A stretch of 64,000 nucleotides of DNA from Reticulitermes speratus (taxonomy: Eukaryota > Arthropoda > Insecta > Blattodea > Rhinotermitidae). The DNA lies in contig JAJKFL010000005.1 in assembly GCA_021186555.1 (NCBI GenBank), positions 27,468,635-27,532,634 on the forward strand, in the 5' to 3' direction. Shown piece by piece: positions 46,439 to 57,832 of the stretch (its first letter is position 1; each line of letters starts with the position of its first letter). Below the pieces are notes generated by a model. It was not told the DNA's origin. It made no database searches and was given only the letters and a program-made list of their open reading frames with translations. A program made the translations under genes and the position numbers.

Positions 46439-46640
46439 AACATTAACCTCTGCATTCACATGTGCCAAAAAATGTAAAAATATGCACCTACAAAGTCATT
46501 TTGTATATTTAGGCAACAAGGAAAGTTACTGCATTTTTAAGATGTACTGCATAATGTTTTATTTTCTACAAAATGCAGTTTACTTCATAATTTATTTATT
46601 TCTGTTCAAATACATTTTTCATTTTGCACTAAAATTTAAA
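46439..46640 (+). repeat. Dispersed repeat R1, copy 1
   Basis: Matches the reverse complement of 57,185-57,360 over about 180 bases, including TATTTAGGCAACAAGGAAA, TTTAAGAT and TTATTTCTGTTCAAATA-like segments. Both copies keep a similar peptide in one frame (FVYLGNKESYCIFKM here, FIYLGNKEIYCMFKI there), but nucleotide similarity alone can explain this. Confidence 0.7.
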
Positions 46641-47276
46641 TACCTACCACTGGGATAAAGGTTAATGCATGGAGCTTTTCTCCTTACTCCTCCTGTATGG
46701 CGTTTAGAGCATGTTGACACATTTTTGAAAACCACATATCCGGACAAATATTTTGGGCTTTCTTCTGCTCAACATACAAGATTCACTTCCTCATCTCCTA
46801 CTATTTGTCCTAAGCATCCACAGGCCAGGCATAAGATGACAAAGGAATCAAATTTAGAGGACAGATTACTTGTTGTGACTCACCAGTAGTGTTGTTCTCA
46901 TATCTTTGGATGCACTTTTCCCATTTTTTCTGTTACCAGATTTCCAAAAGCCAGTTCCTGGACACTTACTGGTAAATTAGTTTCCAGCCATAGCAGTGAC
47001 CAAGTGACTAATTTTTTCATTCGTGCTTCACAGTATTGTATTTTTCATACATGGACAGCCTTTTACTTGCACTCAGTAAAATTGTAAAACTCATACATTA
47101 TGGGTGGTTACAAGACATTAAGCCTGCAAGGGCAATTTCACGTAGAATTGAAGGAACTCTTTTCTGTGTCATTTCTCATCCCCTGTTAAGAATATATTGT
47201 ATATATTACAATTACACAAGCTATGATGATGAGACCAGAGGCTGTCAGAGCAGTGTATATTAAGACTACAGTATTG
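46641..47276. other. Non-coding DNA upstream of GSKIP, nothing recognised
   Basis: No 5' exon of the GSKIP gene could be recognised here, although a 5' UTR exon would be hard to see. A 74-codon frame at 46,665-46,889 has no known signature. Confidence 0.4.
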
Positions 47277-47410
47277 TGGAATGTTGTATGGTAAGTGTAT
47301 ACCTGTATTTTGAAGGAACCTGCTGCTTCCAAGTTCTGCCTTAGGATTGAAGCAGCAGGTTGCTCCAAAAGATGGTACTCTTCTACCATACCATACAGCA
47401 TCACATTCCA
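47277..47410. repeat. 134-bp imperfect inverted repeat (hairpin)
   Basis: The ends are TGGAATGT and ACATTCCA. The arms continue with GTATGGTA against TACCATAC, and the apical stem pairs CCTGCTGCTTC with GAAGCAGCAGG around a ~16-nt loop. The whole structure folds over nearly its full length. It could be a small MITE or a microRNA-like precursor. It lies about 55 bp upstream of the probable GSKIP splice acceptor. No clear target-site duplication flanks it. Confidence 0.75.
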
Positions 47411-47460
47411 GAAGACATGGTCTTAGCTATGATGATATTTCAATACATGTACATTCTGTC

Positions 47461-47464
47461 ACAG
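47461..47464 (+). other. Probable splice acceptor of the GSKIP coding exon
   Basis: Pyrimidine-containing ATTCTGTCACAG ends at 47,464, six bases before the GSKIP ATG. It would place an intron in the 5' UTR. The partner donor was not identified. Confidence 0.5.
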
Positions 47465-47470
47465 GGCCCA

Positions 47471-47848
47471 ATGTTAGAGAACCAAGAAGAAGTGTTATTA
47501 CATGAAGATGCATGGAAAACAGAAGCAGCAGGAGTGATACAAGACATTCAGGAACACGTGCAGAACATATGCATATCAGAGAAAATACGAAGCACCAACC
47601 AGTGCATTTATCTGAATGTAACAACTGTGGAGGGAAGTCAGTGTTGTGTAGAACTGAGTGCCAGTGGTTTTAGGATTGTTGGAAATGCCTATGACAATAT
47701 AGCAGAACTTTCTAATAGACACTTTGAAACCCCTTATGCCTTACTGAATCATATTAGTCCTTCATACAGTGTTTCATTTGGTAATTTGTTATTAAAAAAA
47801 CTGGAACACATGCAGACACAAGATGATGATAGTGATCCTTCTGTATAA
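47471..47848 (+). CDS. GSKIP: GSKIP-domain protein (GSK3-beta interaction protein homologue)
   Basis: A 125-residue product, close to the usual length of GSKIP. The core matches the family along its length: EAAGVIQDIQEHVQNICIS aligns with the N-terminal helix, IYLNVTTVEGSQCCVELSAS and GFRIVGNAYDNI with the sheet, and ETPYALLNHISPSYSVSFGN plus LLLKKLEHMQ with the C-terminal GSK3-binding segment. In vertebrates GSKIP binds and inhibits GSK3-beta and anchors PKA; GSK3 binding is the older property, and PKA anchoring cannot be assumed here. I start at the ATG at 47,471 because a TTCTGTCACAG acceptor ends at 47,464, giving a short GGCCCA leader, and because the upstream in-frame sequence is not GSKIP-like. 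The whole coding region is in one exon. An AATAAA lies 382 bp after the stop. Confidence 0.88.
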   Translation: MLENQEEVLLHEDAWKTEAAGVIQDIQEHVQNICISEKIRSTNQCIYLNVTTVEGSQCCVELSASGFRIVGNAYDNIAELSNRHFETPYALLNHISPSYSVSFGNLLLKKLEHMQTQDDDSDPSV

Positions 47849-48229
47849 TTTAAATGTATTATGGCACTACTTAGTATCATGCTTATTGATGTATGTGTCT
47901 TTGTCATTTAAGCTTATAAGTTGCGTGGAATAAGATTTGTGTAAGTTATTTACCACTTTTTGACCGTGTGGAGATGACAAATGTGTACAAAATTGTTTGG
48001 CCCAAAAACCTAAATGCAAGAGACCACTTGGGAGTCGCGGTACAGAATTTTTATCAGCTAAGAGGGGTAGATCAAGGAAAATAAAAATTGTGTTAGACAT
48101 GGAAAGGCAGAAAGAAAACAACAGTTAATCATTTTGGAGGATAAGAGAAATTCAGTCAGAAATAGGGTGTAAGAGTATGGACTTCTATTTACCTGTGGGT
48201 GAGGAGATGGCCCAGATGCGAGTTGTGAC

Positions 48230-48235
48230 AATAAA
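48230..48235 (+). terminator. Candidate poly(A) signal for GSKIP
   Basis: AATAAA in the sense strand, 382 bp after the GSKIP stop. It lies just before a retroelement tail (48,240-48,310), so it may belong to either. Single hexamers are weak evidence in AT-rich DNA. Confidence 0.35.
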
Positions 48236-48239
48236 AACT

Positions 48240-48310
48240 TGTGGGTTCCATTAAAGGCAAACAGTTGACTAGCTGAGTGGCTGTTAGCTTCTCAAGGAAT
48301 GGACAAATTG
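48240..48310 (+). mobile_element. 3' tail fragment of the (GTTA)n retroelement family
   Basis: GGGTTCCATTAAAGGCAAAC followed by GACTAGCTGAGTGGCTGTTA and GCTTCTCAAG matches the post-stop tail of the element in the 17,629-18,252 insert (GGGTTCCATAAAACGC, then GACTAGCTGACGACCTGTTA and GCTTCTCAAG on its sense strand). It is an old 3' fragment, in + orientation. Confidence 0.65.
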
Positions 48311-49308
48311 GGATTCAGACAGAACAACTGACCAAATCTGAAGGTAGCAGGAGTACAAATCAAGGCTGCAGTGGTGTGGATGTGCAAGGTGTTGCATTGG
48401 CGTCAAATAGAAGGCTGCTGCACAATAATTCATCCTAAATGGATGATGGTATAATGTCTTAGTTGTATAGCCACCCTGCCCCTAAAAAGTGCTGTTACAA
48501 TAGGATGGGAATGCAGAAACTTTCCAACATACCAGTGTGGGGAATGAAGTGGTCATCCATCCTTAGACCATAAGGCTTATACACCTTTCTGAGCTATGGC
48601 ATAACAGCATTTTCATGAAGTATTTACAAAGATGGTTGAAGATACCACAATGTTGGAACAGTATGTCAGCTTATTATATAGTGGTACAGGTCATCTAATG
48701 CAGTTAGGTTAGTGGAATGTGTGCTGTAATAGGTGAAGGTGAAGTTATGTTGTCGTATTAGTGGTACTGAGCTGTCCAATTTTACTACCAGCAGGCTGGT
48801 TCTGTGTTAAGTGTCTAGTTATAATAATTGATAAGCTCAGGTCATTATACTATTCTGGCATTTAGCTGAAGTTTACAGAGTTACAATAAACTGATATGAA
48901 GCTGACTGAAATTTAACCTGGAAATTGTTGAGCATAACTCAAAACAAAAGCATACCTTCTTATAGCTGTCATCGTCTGCTCTTATTTGTTACTACCAAAT
49001 CTGTCTTCTTCTGCTACCAACTCCTTACATACATACGTACATACACACACACACACACAACAGAGTAGCAAGGTTTTACCAACATCATATTGTCCTGTAC
49101 ATAACTACCACCAATTCTGCTGCTTACACAAATAATTGATTACTCTGACTTGGAAATGTTTAATTTATAAATGAACAATTTCTCAGGTTGATTGATGGTG
49201 ACTAGCATTCTTTTGATCACAAGCTATCACAGTTCACCTAGTGGGGTCACTAGTTTATGCCCAGTGTGGTCCTTTTACCTGTACAGTCTTCAAGCACTAA
49301 CATCAAGT
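48311..49308. other. Non-coding DNA with CA microsatellite
   Basis: No gene recognised. A (CA)n tract lies at about 49,041-49,060, preceded by ACATACATACGTACATAC. Confidence 0.5.
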
Positions 49309-49648
49309 ACAGTAAAAGCTGTGACATCCAGCACTGGATAATCGGGAAAGCTGTGGTAACTGGAAATTAGTGAAGAGGCACATTACATTTCAATATTCCA
49401 TCACTCATTACTGATTCCAGGAGCTTCAACATTAATTACTGGTGTGTTGTTGGTTCTTTTTAGATTATGTCATACACCAAGCTACACAAGTAGCAAAGAA
49501 AAGGGTGGCAGGAAGAACAGCACAGGATATGAAATGACAAATTAAATGGTTAGGCCGGTCCTTGTTGCTACATTCACTATGAAATACATCACGTATAATA
49601 TTCTAATAATATTCGGAAACGTACAATATCCACAACCTTTTGGCTCAG
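49309..49648 (+). mobile_element. Dispersed repeat R2, pogo/Tigger-like, copy 1
   Basis: About 340 bp matching 63,648-64,000 in the same orientation. Both begin with CAGTAAAAGCTGTG-like sequence, followed by ATCCAGCACTGGATAATC and AAAGCTGTGGTAACTGGAAA in this copy. A TA followed by CAGTAAAAGC and ATCC/GGCA words resembles the ends of pogo/Tigger DNA transposons. That class call is inference from the terminal words. No transposase frame is visible. Confidence 0.55.
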
Positions 49649-51999
49649 GAGGTACTGGATATTGCAACTTTACTGTACTCTCCACACCATTCTTTTTTAA
49701 ATACTGAAATCAATTTTTCAGTATTCACTATTTCTTTGTTATTCTCTTGCTGCCTGAAAAAAGAAGTTCACTACCTCCTCAACTTACATTCTTTGAACAG
49801 GAGTAGAAATTCAAATCTAAAGTGTATTCGGTGTTTGTGAAAAAAAAAAATGAATATAGCAGATCTGAGATTTGCCTGGCAGACATGCTAGACAGATATG
49901 AACCAACATTAAGCGTTCCCGACCTGGCTGATGCTACTCGATGCCTGAAAGGGCAACACGGGATTAGAAGAAGAATGAACAAATGCATACTACAGAGGAA
50001 CCTGCTACCTCCATCTTCAGGTCCCATGAACTATATTTTATTAACCCTTTTAGGACCAACTAAAAAAAACAGGTTATGGTAACAGTGAATATTGGAATAA
50101 TGGTCTGGGATGTAATGCACATAGTTTGGTTCACAGGTACCAACATTTTGGAGGACCCTGCTGCCTCCATCTTCAGAGTAGTCCAACATCCCGTAAATCC
50201 ATAATCCTAATACTCATTACTGTGAGAACTTCAAATCTCACATGTTTGGGGTTGCTCGTGAAAGGGTTAATAAAATACAGCACTGAATATAGAACATTTT
50301 GCGCATGTATGTTGAAATATCGATGAAGGAATCAAGTTTGGGTACCTATATTATACGAGGTGTTTTTAACTTTACAGTAGTGTCACCATATCACATGATA
50401 TGAAATAAACACTGAAAATTAACTTACACACCTCATGTCAGAGGGAGTTGCATTATTGCAGCAACTGTATTTTTTAATGTTATTATTACAACCTTCTGCT
50501 ACAAACATCAAGTCACCTGAACTATTTTACAGTAAGCACATGAACATTTTTGTAAAAAATAAAAAGGATTCCATTAACTAATATCAATCTGTAACAATAG
50601 TCCAGGTTTAACACAAGTCAAATTACATTTCATTCTTGAGGTCAAGACAAAGCACAGTCTCTATGCAGACACAGCGTCAGCATCTCATAATTAAAATATC
50701 ATAAAAGAAATTACTCAATGTCTCTGCAACTCATCCTGTCAAGAATGATGATAATCCTTCAGCAGTCATTTTGTACACGTGTGTTCTCTACATCATGAAC
50801 AGTATCATACAGGTGTGCTACAAGACATGTGATGCAAACACACTTGAGATTTTGCTTAGCCCCAGCAAACAACTGTGCTCACACTGCGAGATCCGAGGTT
50901 CTCACAGCAGTGAAATGTAAAATTATGGTCCTCTGGTATGTGGCTTTGTGTAGTGTGACATCACATCCCAGAAGGCCAGAATCCTCTTACGATCAATGTT
51001 AAAAGTGGAACTTCTAGAAATAGGCGACTGGGTCTCCATTTCATCATGACCTTGTGGCACAGAATTACTCCAGTCAACTTTTGGCACAAATTAATAACCA
51101 AGTAATCTTAAAATATTATAGTAGAGCTGGTTTATAGATTTGTCATGAATGAGTCCAGCAAATTAGTGATAACATGTCCTCTTTACCCTTTAACTACATA
51201 AATCACAAAAGGAATAAAACTTTTATTACTGTGGAGCATTTGTATATACTTCCTTAATATAAATTACTCTTTTATGAACCTGTTACTGGTGAACAGGAAG
51301 TCTTACTTTGAGTGCACTTATAGCAGAAAATTATGAAAAGATGGCAGAGTTAGCTGTACACTTTTTCTATCACTGAAGCAGACGTATGGGATGAAACTGA
51401 AAACCTGAGGGTCTCATGGCAGTGTTGAACATCCCAAGTGTTCTGACATACACGGCTGTGCTGATTGGTAGACAGTTACTGTCTTATGAAGTCCAAAGCA
51501 GAGGCAGTAAGTTCTTCCAGAAATGAAACACTGTCATATCCTACAATACTTTGATCATCTTCAACATGAGTAACAGTTGAAGGATTTCAATTATGTGAGG
51601 AAAGGCCCATACTTACCTTTGAGTTTGTAATTTGCACCAAGTATAAAGAATAAATGACTTTAAAGGCTGTATCACTGGAAGTCAAATAAAAGGAGAGAAG
51701 AGGCTATTTTATACTTGCTTGTAAAACAGAAAAATATAACATTACAACTTCATGTATTCTCAAATTGTTGCAGATGGAGGATGCAGTCTCAGAACATGGA
51801 GGACAGCTTAGAATGTAGTTAACAAGCAGGGGCCATCAACCTTCCAATGTATGAAACTAGCAACTTATAAAATCATAAGGAGTTCCCCATAGTCAGGCTT
51901 TTAGTGAGTCTTTGGATTCCGTAAAAGGTGGGGTATTTCTTAAGCAGCTTCTGCAAAGGACACTATTACATAGATTTAGTGATTGTAAAATTACCACTT
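49649..51999. other. Non-coding DNA, nothing firm recognised
   Basis: About 2.35 kb without recognisable gene. Two copies of a ~24-bp segment, GAGGAACCTGCTACCTCCAT at 49,995 and GAGGACCCTGCTGCCTCCAT at 50,152, are spaced by about 160 bp. Frames up to 86 codons have no known signature. Confidence 0.45.
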
Positions 52000-52024
52000 G
52001 GGGGGGGGGGGGGGGGGGGGGGGG
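52000..52024 (+). repeat. Poly-G tract of 25 bases
   Basis: An uninterrupted run of 25 G. A second run of 12 G lies at 52,494-52,505. Such runs form G-quadruplexes, and their exact lengths are often misread. Confidence 0.9.
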
Positions 52025-52479
52025 AATCTAAACACATGGCTTAAAGGATAATATTAAAATGTAACTTAAATAAAATTTACTTATAAGCAAATCAGTTGCA
52101 TCAAGTCTAAATGTATGTCAGTCAGTCAATGAAATTAACGGTGAGCATGTGAAGTTGAACTGGCTGCAGGTGTGGTGCAACAGCAGACGTGTGGTGACAG
52201 GACGAAGCTTTCAATTGCATAATGGGAGATGCAATAAGCCGAATATCAATCATTAAGCACATACAAGGCTGTGCATCATGGTGTTAGGAGCTGGTGTTTC
52301 AGTGTACAAAAATGAGTTCAAGTAAGTCAATTTCCTGTTACTCCACTTCGAACAATTGGTCCTCTACCAAGCAATGCAACGGGACTGTTTCCAGCTGTTG
52401 CCCTGACCTCTCTCCAAGTCTCCTCCATTATTTCAGCTTCCTCCTCTATTGTTCTCCTCTACTTCTTTCTCAGTATTCC

Positions 52480-52855
52480 TCTTCTGTTGTCCTGGGGGGG
52501 GGGGGTTGCCAAAACTCTGTACGGCAGAGGAATCCTTCCTCAGTGTATGTCTGATCCACTTCCGCAGTTTAATTTGCACTCCCACCGGTTTCTCTTGTGC
52601 ATGCCTTCACACTTCTTCATTTGAGCCTATTACCATGAGAAATATTCTCTGTGACAGGATAAATCCTTGTCTCAATCCTGGCATAACTGGTAAGGGGGCT
52701 GTTCATTTTCCTCCATGTACAATTTGACATGCAAAAGCATCGTAGGTTTAAACATATGTACTGGAATACCATATCTTTTAATGGTATTCCACATTTTACT
52801 TCTAGTTACACAGTCACAAGCTTTCTCAAAATCCAGAGAAACCATAGAAATGAGT
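52480..52855 (-). pseudogene. Decayed RTE-like reverse transcriptase fragment
   Basis: The minus strand reads, in several frames, LDFEKACDCVTRSKMWNTIK then RYGIP; LRQGFILSQ; and near the low-coordinate end a KWIRHTLRKDSS-like tail (family form W-I-G-H-x-L-R-K). These are the catalytic-Asp block, the block before the YxDD motif and the C-terminal tail of RTE-type elements. The YADD block and most of the thumb are missing, so there is an internal deletion of several hundred bases besides stops and frameshifts. Confidence 0.65.
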
Positions 52856-53074
52856 TCACTTATCTTACATGGAGAATGGTTGAGTGAATCAAAGCATGCA
52901 TTCTATTTCATTCGTTTGGATAACATACTGAAACTGGAGAACATAACATCTCTGTCTGCAGAAAAACAAATTGTGTAATGTTTTGCAATTATTTTCCAGA
53001 CTATAACTCAAAGATACTGAAGACTTTTTTGTCACTTTCAGAGTCTTAACAACAATTAGGTAATTAACAAATTA

Positions 53075-53215
53075 ACCAACCCATTAACCCCATGGAGTAG
53101 AATCCTCCTTGAGAAGCAAATGACTACTCAAACAATTCCCAATCTGTTATGGGATTTGAAGGTTCACCACTCAATTCACAAGAGCTTTCTACTGGTCCAC
53201 TTGTGTCAGGTATAG
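53075..53215 (-). mobile_element. 3' tail fragment of the (GTTA)n retroelement family
   Basis: CCATGGAGTAGAATCCTCCT, TGAGAAGC and TTATGGGATTTGAAGGTTCA match the 3' UTR of the element in the 17,629-18,252 insert (CCATAGAGCAGAGTCCTTCT, TGAGAAGC, TTATGGAACCCGAAAGTTCA). It lies on the same strand as that copy and is more diverged, with a remnant of the (TTAA/TAAC)n tail before it. Confidence 0.7.
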
Positions 53216-56200
53216 AAAATGGCCCCCCTTTGGCAATGAAACTTATGTGACCAAAAACACAGCTAAGTTGTTATGTTGCACTACACATGAGATCCATGCA
53301 GTTCATAAGGTGAACATTTTGAATCACATGCATTTCTTATGAATCAGCAAATACAAAATTCATTCCACCTGCTTGATACCATTAGCAATCAATTACATAC
53401 ATATCTTAGAAACCAGCATCTACTACAATACATAATCATTCTTGAAGCAGCACTGCAATGTAATTCATGCTTCATTTTCTTTTGACATCTTCAATATTTT
53501 TCATAAAATGTCCCAATCAAATGTAATAAAATGCAACAATCAGAAGCATCACAATACAGTGGAAAGTGAGGAGTGACAACACATGCCTTCCCTATAACTA
53601 GAATTCCACTGTGATATGAGCTCATTCAATCTTCATTAACTTTTATTGCCACAGAACATATCAACAGATCTGAAAACTTTTTAATGTACATTACATTTAA
53701 AGTGAAACCCTTGTAGGGCAGCCCATGTATCATGTTCTTATTTTCACATTATACAATCCTTCTCTTAACATTATTATGTTTAGTTTAAAGATGCGTACCT
53801 TTCTGGGTGGACATTGTGTATGCCAAATTACCCACCACACAAACACAGATTTTTTCAATGCACCATCTCTCCTTCAAACACTTGACTACATCCACACACA
53901 CATATATACTAAATCACAAGAACAAACACTTAAAAAGCATGCATATCTTTCAGGTTTTCATTTCTTAATAAAAAATGGATATTATATACAAAGTTGAAAG
54001 ACTACCATTGCTGCTTTCACCTTTTAACATTCTCTGATGGTAAACTGAAGTTAATGAAATAACTTTTGGAACAATGTTCCTACAGTGACAACCTGATAAT
54101 TCAGAAGAGATGCATGTTGTCAGTAAAGGATCTGTCTTGAAAGCAACAGGAGAATGACATCCCTCTGTTAGTCATTCATTGTTTTGTTTTATGCAAGGCC
54201 TTTAATGGAGTTGTTCAGTTGAGAAATAAAAAAAAAATTGAGATCAATATAGAGATTCTGGACACTTCTCTATCGATTCAGTAGTAAAAGAATGTAAATA
54301 TATGACTGAGTAAGACAATGAGGCACTGTGCCTGGCAAACATCACCCACATAACTGAAGAGGGTGCTGACACACTAACTTCAAAAATATGCAGGAAGAAC
54401 CTAAGAAGGAGGAGTAGACAGAGATTTGAAAACCCAGTTGCAAAAATATTAAATCATGTCAAAAGTATGTATGTTGTTAGTCAATGCACGTGAATGCATA
54501 TTTCATAAAATCTAGAAACAGCATAATTTACACATACTCTTCAGTGATATATGAAGTATTCACCGTATTTCATACTGAAAGTTTTCTTAAACTTATGTAA
54601 AGTAAAATGTATGAATTAATATTGTTTGTCAATATTTTAGGAGCCACATAATGATAGTTCATTTCTTTAGAAACAAGTCTCAAAAATGTGTGTTTCCAAA
54701 AATAAATGTACCAAAGCAGTTCTATCCTTCATCACTTCAATTCTATGAATACTTTTAAGTAAATGTAATACACACTAATCATACAAATGCATGCCACTGT
54801 CACCAACCAATAGACTATGACTTCATTTATTAACATTTATTATCTGTACTATGTTCTTCTTAATGTGTTCTCATATTTTAAATTTACAAATTCATGCAGT
54901 CTTACACATTCCTACATCCCAACAAAACAAGTCATACTGCTGTATGTATTACACACATCACACCATTTTCTTCCCACCTGTCAGTATATATGCAAATCAC
55001 TGTCATTTCCATAAATGTTACACATGTATATATAGACTATATATTTACAACATAGGGGGGCCAAAGATATAAATTATGTACGGTTACTCTTTGAATTTTG
55101 ACACTATTGGATGTATATTATGTTGGACATGTCCACTGTCTGAGGTATAGTTAATATTTGTTATACACATTTCGAAGCTGGATTTCCTTCAGTCATCATG
55201 CAAAAGTAATATTATAGAACTCATTTTGTTGGATCTGCTACACTGAGCTAATCTCTGTACCTGGACAATAACAAACAAAACTAAGAAGCCGTGGCTAAGC
55301 AACAGCATATTGTAGCAACTAATAATTATCAAACAACTTATCACCAGCTGTATTGCGAAATAATAGGCAGTTTGTTTCACCTCTAGATTTTGCAGAATTT
55401 GAAAAGTCTCCAGCTGGTGTTTCTGAGTTGTTATTGAAATCATAAGGGTGGTATTTTAATTATCTTTTTCTGAAAACTGAACATTCAGTTATTATTTGCT
55501 CGAATAGTTCTTAAAACATAATATTTGAGATATGTCCCAATACTTGATCATTTCAAATTTGAGCTGGCTGAGTCTGCCTTGTTACTAACGATTGCAGCAA
55601 TCAGTGTCTGTCAAGCAGCCATTCTCTGTTTTGAACAGGGTTCATACTAAAACTACACAGCATCCAGACTCAAAGACCTAATTTGTGTATTATGTATATA
55701 TTACTGACAGCTGAAACCAAATTCTTCAAGATTTAGAAAACAGTCTAAATTTCTGACTCTGTGACAAGATACTGTCACTGAAAACAATCACTGCGGGGAA
55801 TTGGAGAAAAAGCCAGAATTTAAAACAGTGTAAGCTAATCACAGTTTCTTAGTTTATCTTTCCTTTCTGTCATATTCTTTAACTTTCTTTTTATGTAGGT
55901 CACAACTCCTTTCATTCTTAGGGTCGACCTGTCAACAAGATCTACCCTATTGATTTTAAATCTTGCTTTATATTCAAATTATTTCGGGGATCAAATTTAG
56001 TCCTGAAGATCCAACTGTCCAAAGAGACGAAGATTCTCTGTGAGTGATGCTTAGAAGATGTAACATGTGTAAATGTTACCTTCCTTCAGACAGCAAGGAC
56101 GGCCTAGTAGTTGCAAAATCAAGAAAACCCCCAAATGATGCAAAACCACGAACAAAATAGACAACAAGCCAATCGTGATACCAGGTGGATGATTTTAACT

Positions 56201-56320
56201 TTTAAACATTGAGAGCCTTCAAAGTTTTATATGCAGTGTTTTTATACAGTGATTACTTATATAAACATCAAACTATAATTTGTGGTAACACAGTGAACTT
56301 ATGGATGTGAAGTGAATGTA
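53216..56320. other. Long non-coding AT-rich stretch
   Basis: About 3.1 kb without a recognised gene, RNA or element. Frames up to 90 codons are low-complexity and hydrophobic, as expected of AT-rich non-coding DNA. Confidence 0.45.
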
Positions 56321-56324
56321 GTTC

Positions 56325-56395
56325 GGACCCCCTGATGATGGTCTAAAACTGACCGAAACATGTCGGGGAAAGTTATATACTACTATTAAAATTTG
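56325..56395 (+). repeat. Recurrent CTGATGATGG...AAACATGTC motif
   Basis: CCCCCTGATGATGG, a ~12-base spacer and GACCGAAACATGTCGGGG. Similar pairs occur at 58,379-58,413 (CTGATGATGATA, ACCAAAACATGTCAG) and 58,891-58,922 (TGATAATGGC, GTTGAAACATGTTATGG). It probably marks the end of a dispersed element family. Confidence 0.45.
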
Positions 56396-56539
56396 ATAGT
56401 GAATGTGCATTTCGTTGGTTAATATTCAGTTTATACTCAACGTTTATACACCCTGATTGTACCTACTGTTGTCTGGACAGAAAGCTTAGCTCAGTCTAAT
56501 GGATCCAGGTGAATTAAGTTTTAGAGATGATGGAATGAT

Positions 56540-56690
56540 GGAAGCAGAGTTAACTTCTGAAGAGTGGTGAATCCTGATTTGGAGGCGAGGTCTATTGGAA
56601 CAGTACACTGTCGCAGTGTGTACCCTTCCACTAGACCTCATCTCTGAATCAGGATTCACCACTGCCTCTGAAATGTTGTGCACCTCACAC
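56540..56690. repeat. ~150-bp hairpin
   Basis: The arms GTGGTGAATCCTGATTTGGA plus GGCGAGGTCTATTGGA (56,566-56,601) and their near reverse complement (56,628-56,664) pair over 36 bp. The interior GTACACTG/CAGTGTGTAC pairs too, around a 3-nt loop. Weaker pairing extends the stem to about 56,540-56,690. It may be a MITE or a microRNA-like precursor. Confidence 0.72.
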
Positions 56691-57184
56691 ATACCTCAGA
56701 CAATAGACCATGTCCAAAATAATGTTCTCATAATTAAGCCATCAATGTCACAAACCCTTAGAGAATCAGTGGTCTGACTGCTTGCTTAAAAGGCAATGTA
56801 ATGGACCTTCAACATGAATAAATAAAATGATTACACATGGCATCAGGACATTTTACACACTCTCTCTCCATTCAGCCAGCAGCAATTCTTTCCCTTCCAT
56901 TTGACTTGGGTACTATGACACTTTTACGTCTTGTAACTGCCACATCAAAAACCAAACATAGAACAAATTGTAAACATCAAATGGTGTTCCTGGTAATTCA
57001 CTGCATACCAGTACCTTACATTGACACTAGTCACTACTGCGCTTCTGCCCAATTGGCAAAATCAACTAAAGAAATTCCCAGCATTTCCAATGTAATAAAT
57101 TGTGAATTTTATGTACAGTGAAAGTGTACCATCATGATTGACACCTAAACCTTTAGTAAACCTGGGAGGGTATTTAGCGCATCT
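56691..57184. other. Non-coding DNA, nothing recognised
   Basis: Short frames only (up to 94 codons at 56,837-57,121), with no domain signature. Confidence 0.45.
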
Positions 57185-57360
57185 TTATGAAAAACTTATT
57201 TGAACAGAAAAAGATAAAACTATGAAATAAATGGCATTTTGCATAAAATAAAACATATCTTAAACATGCAGTAAATTTCCTTGTTGCCTAAATATATAAA
57301 ATGAATTTTTAAGGTCATTTTCCTATGAGCACATGTGTATGGCAATGCAGGTAAAGAAAA
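57185..57360 (-). repeat. Dispersed repeat R1, copy 2
   Basis: Reverse-complement partner of 46,439-46,640. The family is of unknown class; copy boundaries fade gradually on both sides. Confidence 0.7.
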
Positions 57361-57832
57361 GTTAAAGTTATTCTTCACAACATCACTGTTGAACTGGCTT
57401 CTGTAATATGACATCATAATCTTGTAGAAAATACTGAACCAGTGAAAGACATTTTGCAAGCCATGATACTCACCACAATTATGGGACAGCTACACAATTT
57501 TACTTCCACCAAGATGCACAAGACGAGACAATTATAAAACCCATGTCACAGCTGCAAACAAGATGCCCTCTACATCACCACACATGTAAGAGATGTTCTG
57601 GTTTTAGCATCTGTAGTGATTCAATGGAACATAAATGTAAAGAAGTAGAATTTTTGTCTCGTAAAAGTGTAGCCTTCACATTCAACAACTGTCACCAGAA
57701 ATAAAAGCTTGTGCAACGAATAATAGAGGATGATCTCGTACACAAGCAGTCAACTGTCTTAATAATCAAGAAATGACCCAATGCTGCAACCCACACAAAA
57801 ATGGTTATGACTGAAAAGTCATACTGTGCAAG
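57361..57832. other. Non-coding DNA, nothing recognised
   Basis: No coding or repeat signal that I can support. Confidence 0.4.
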
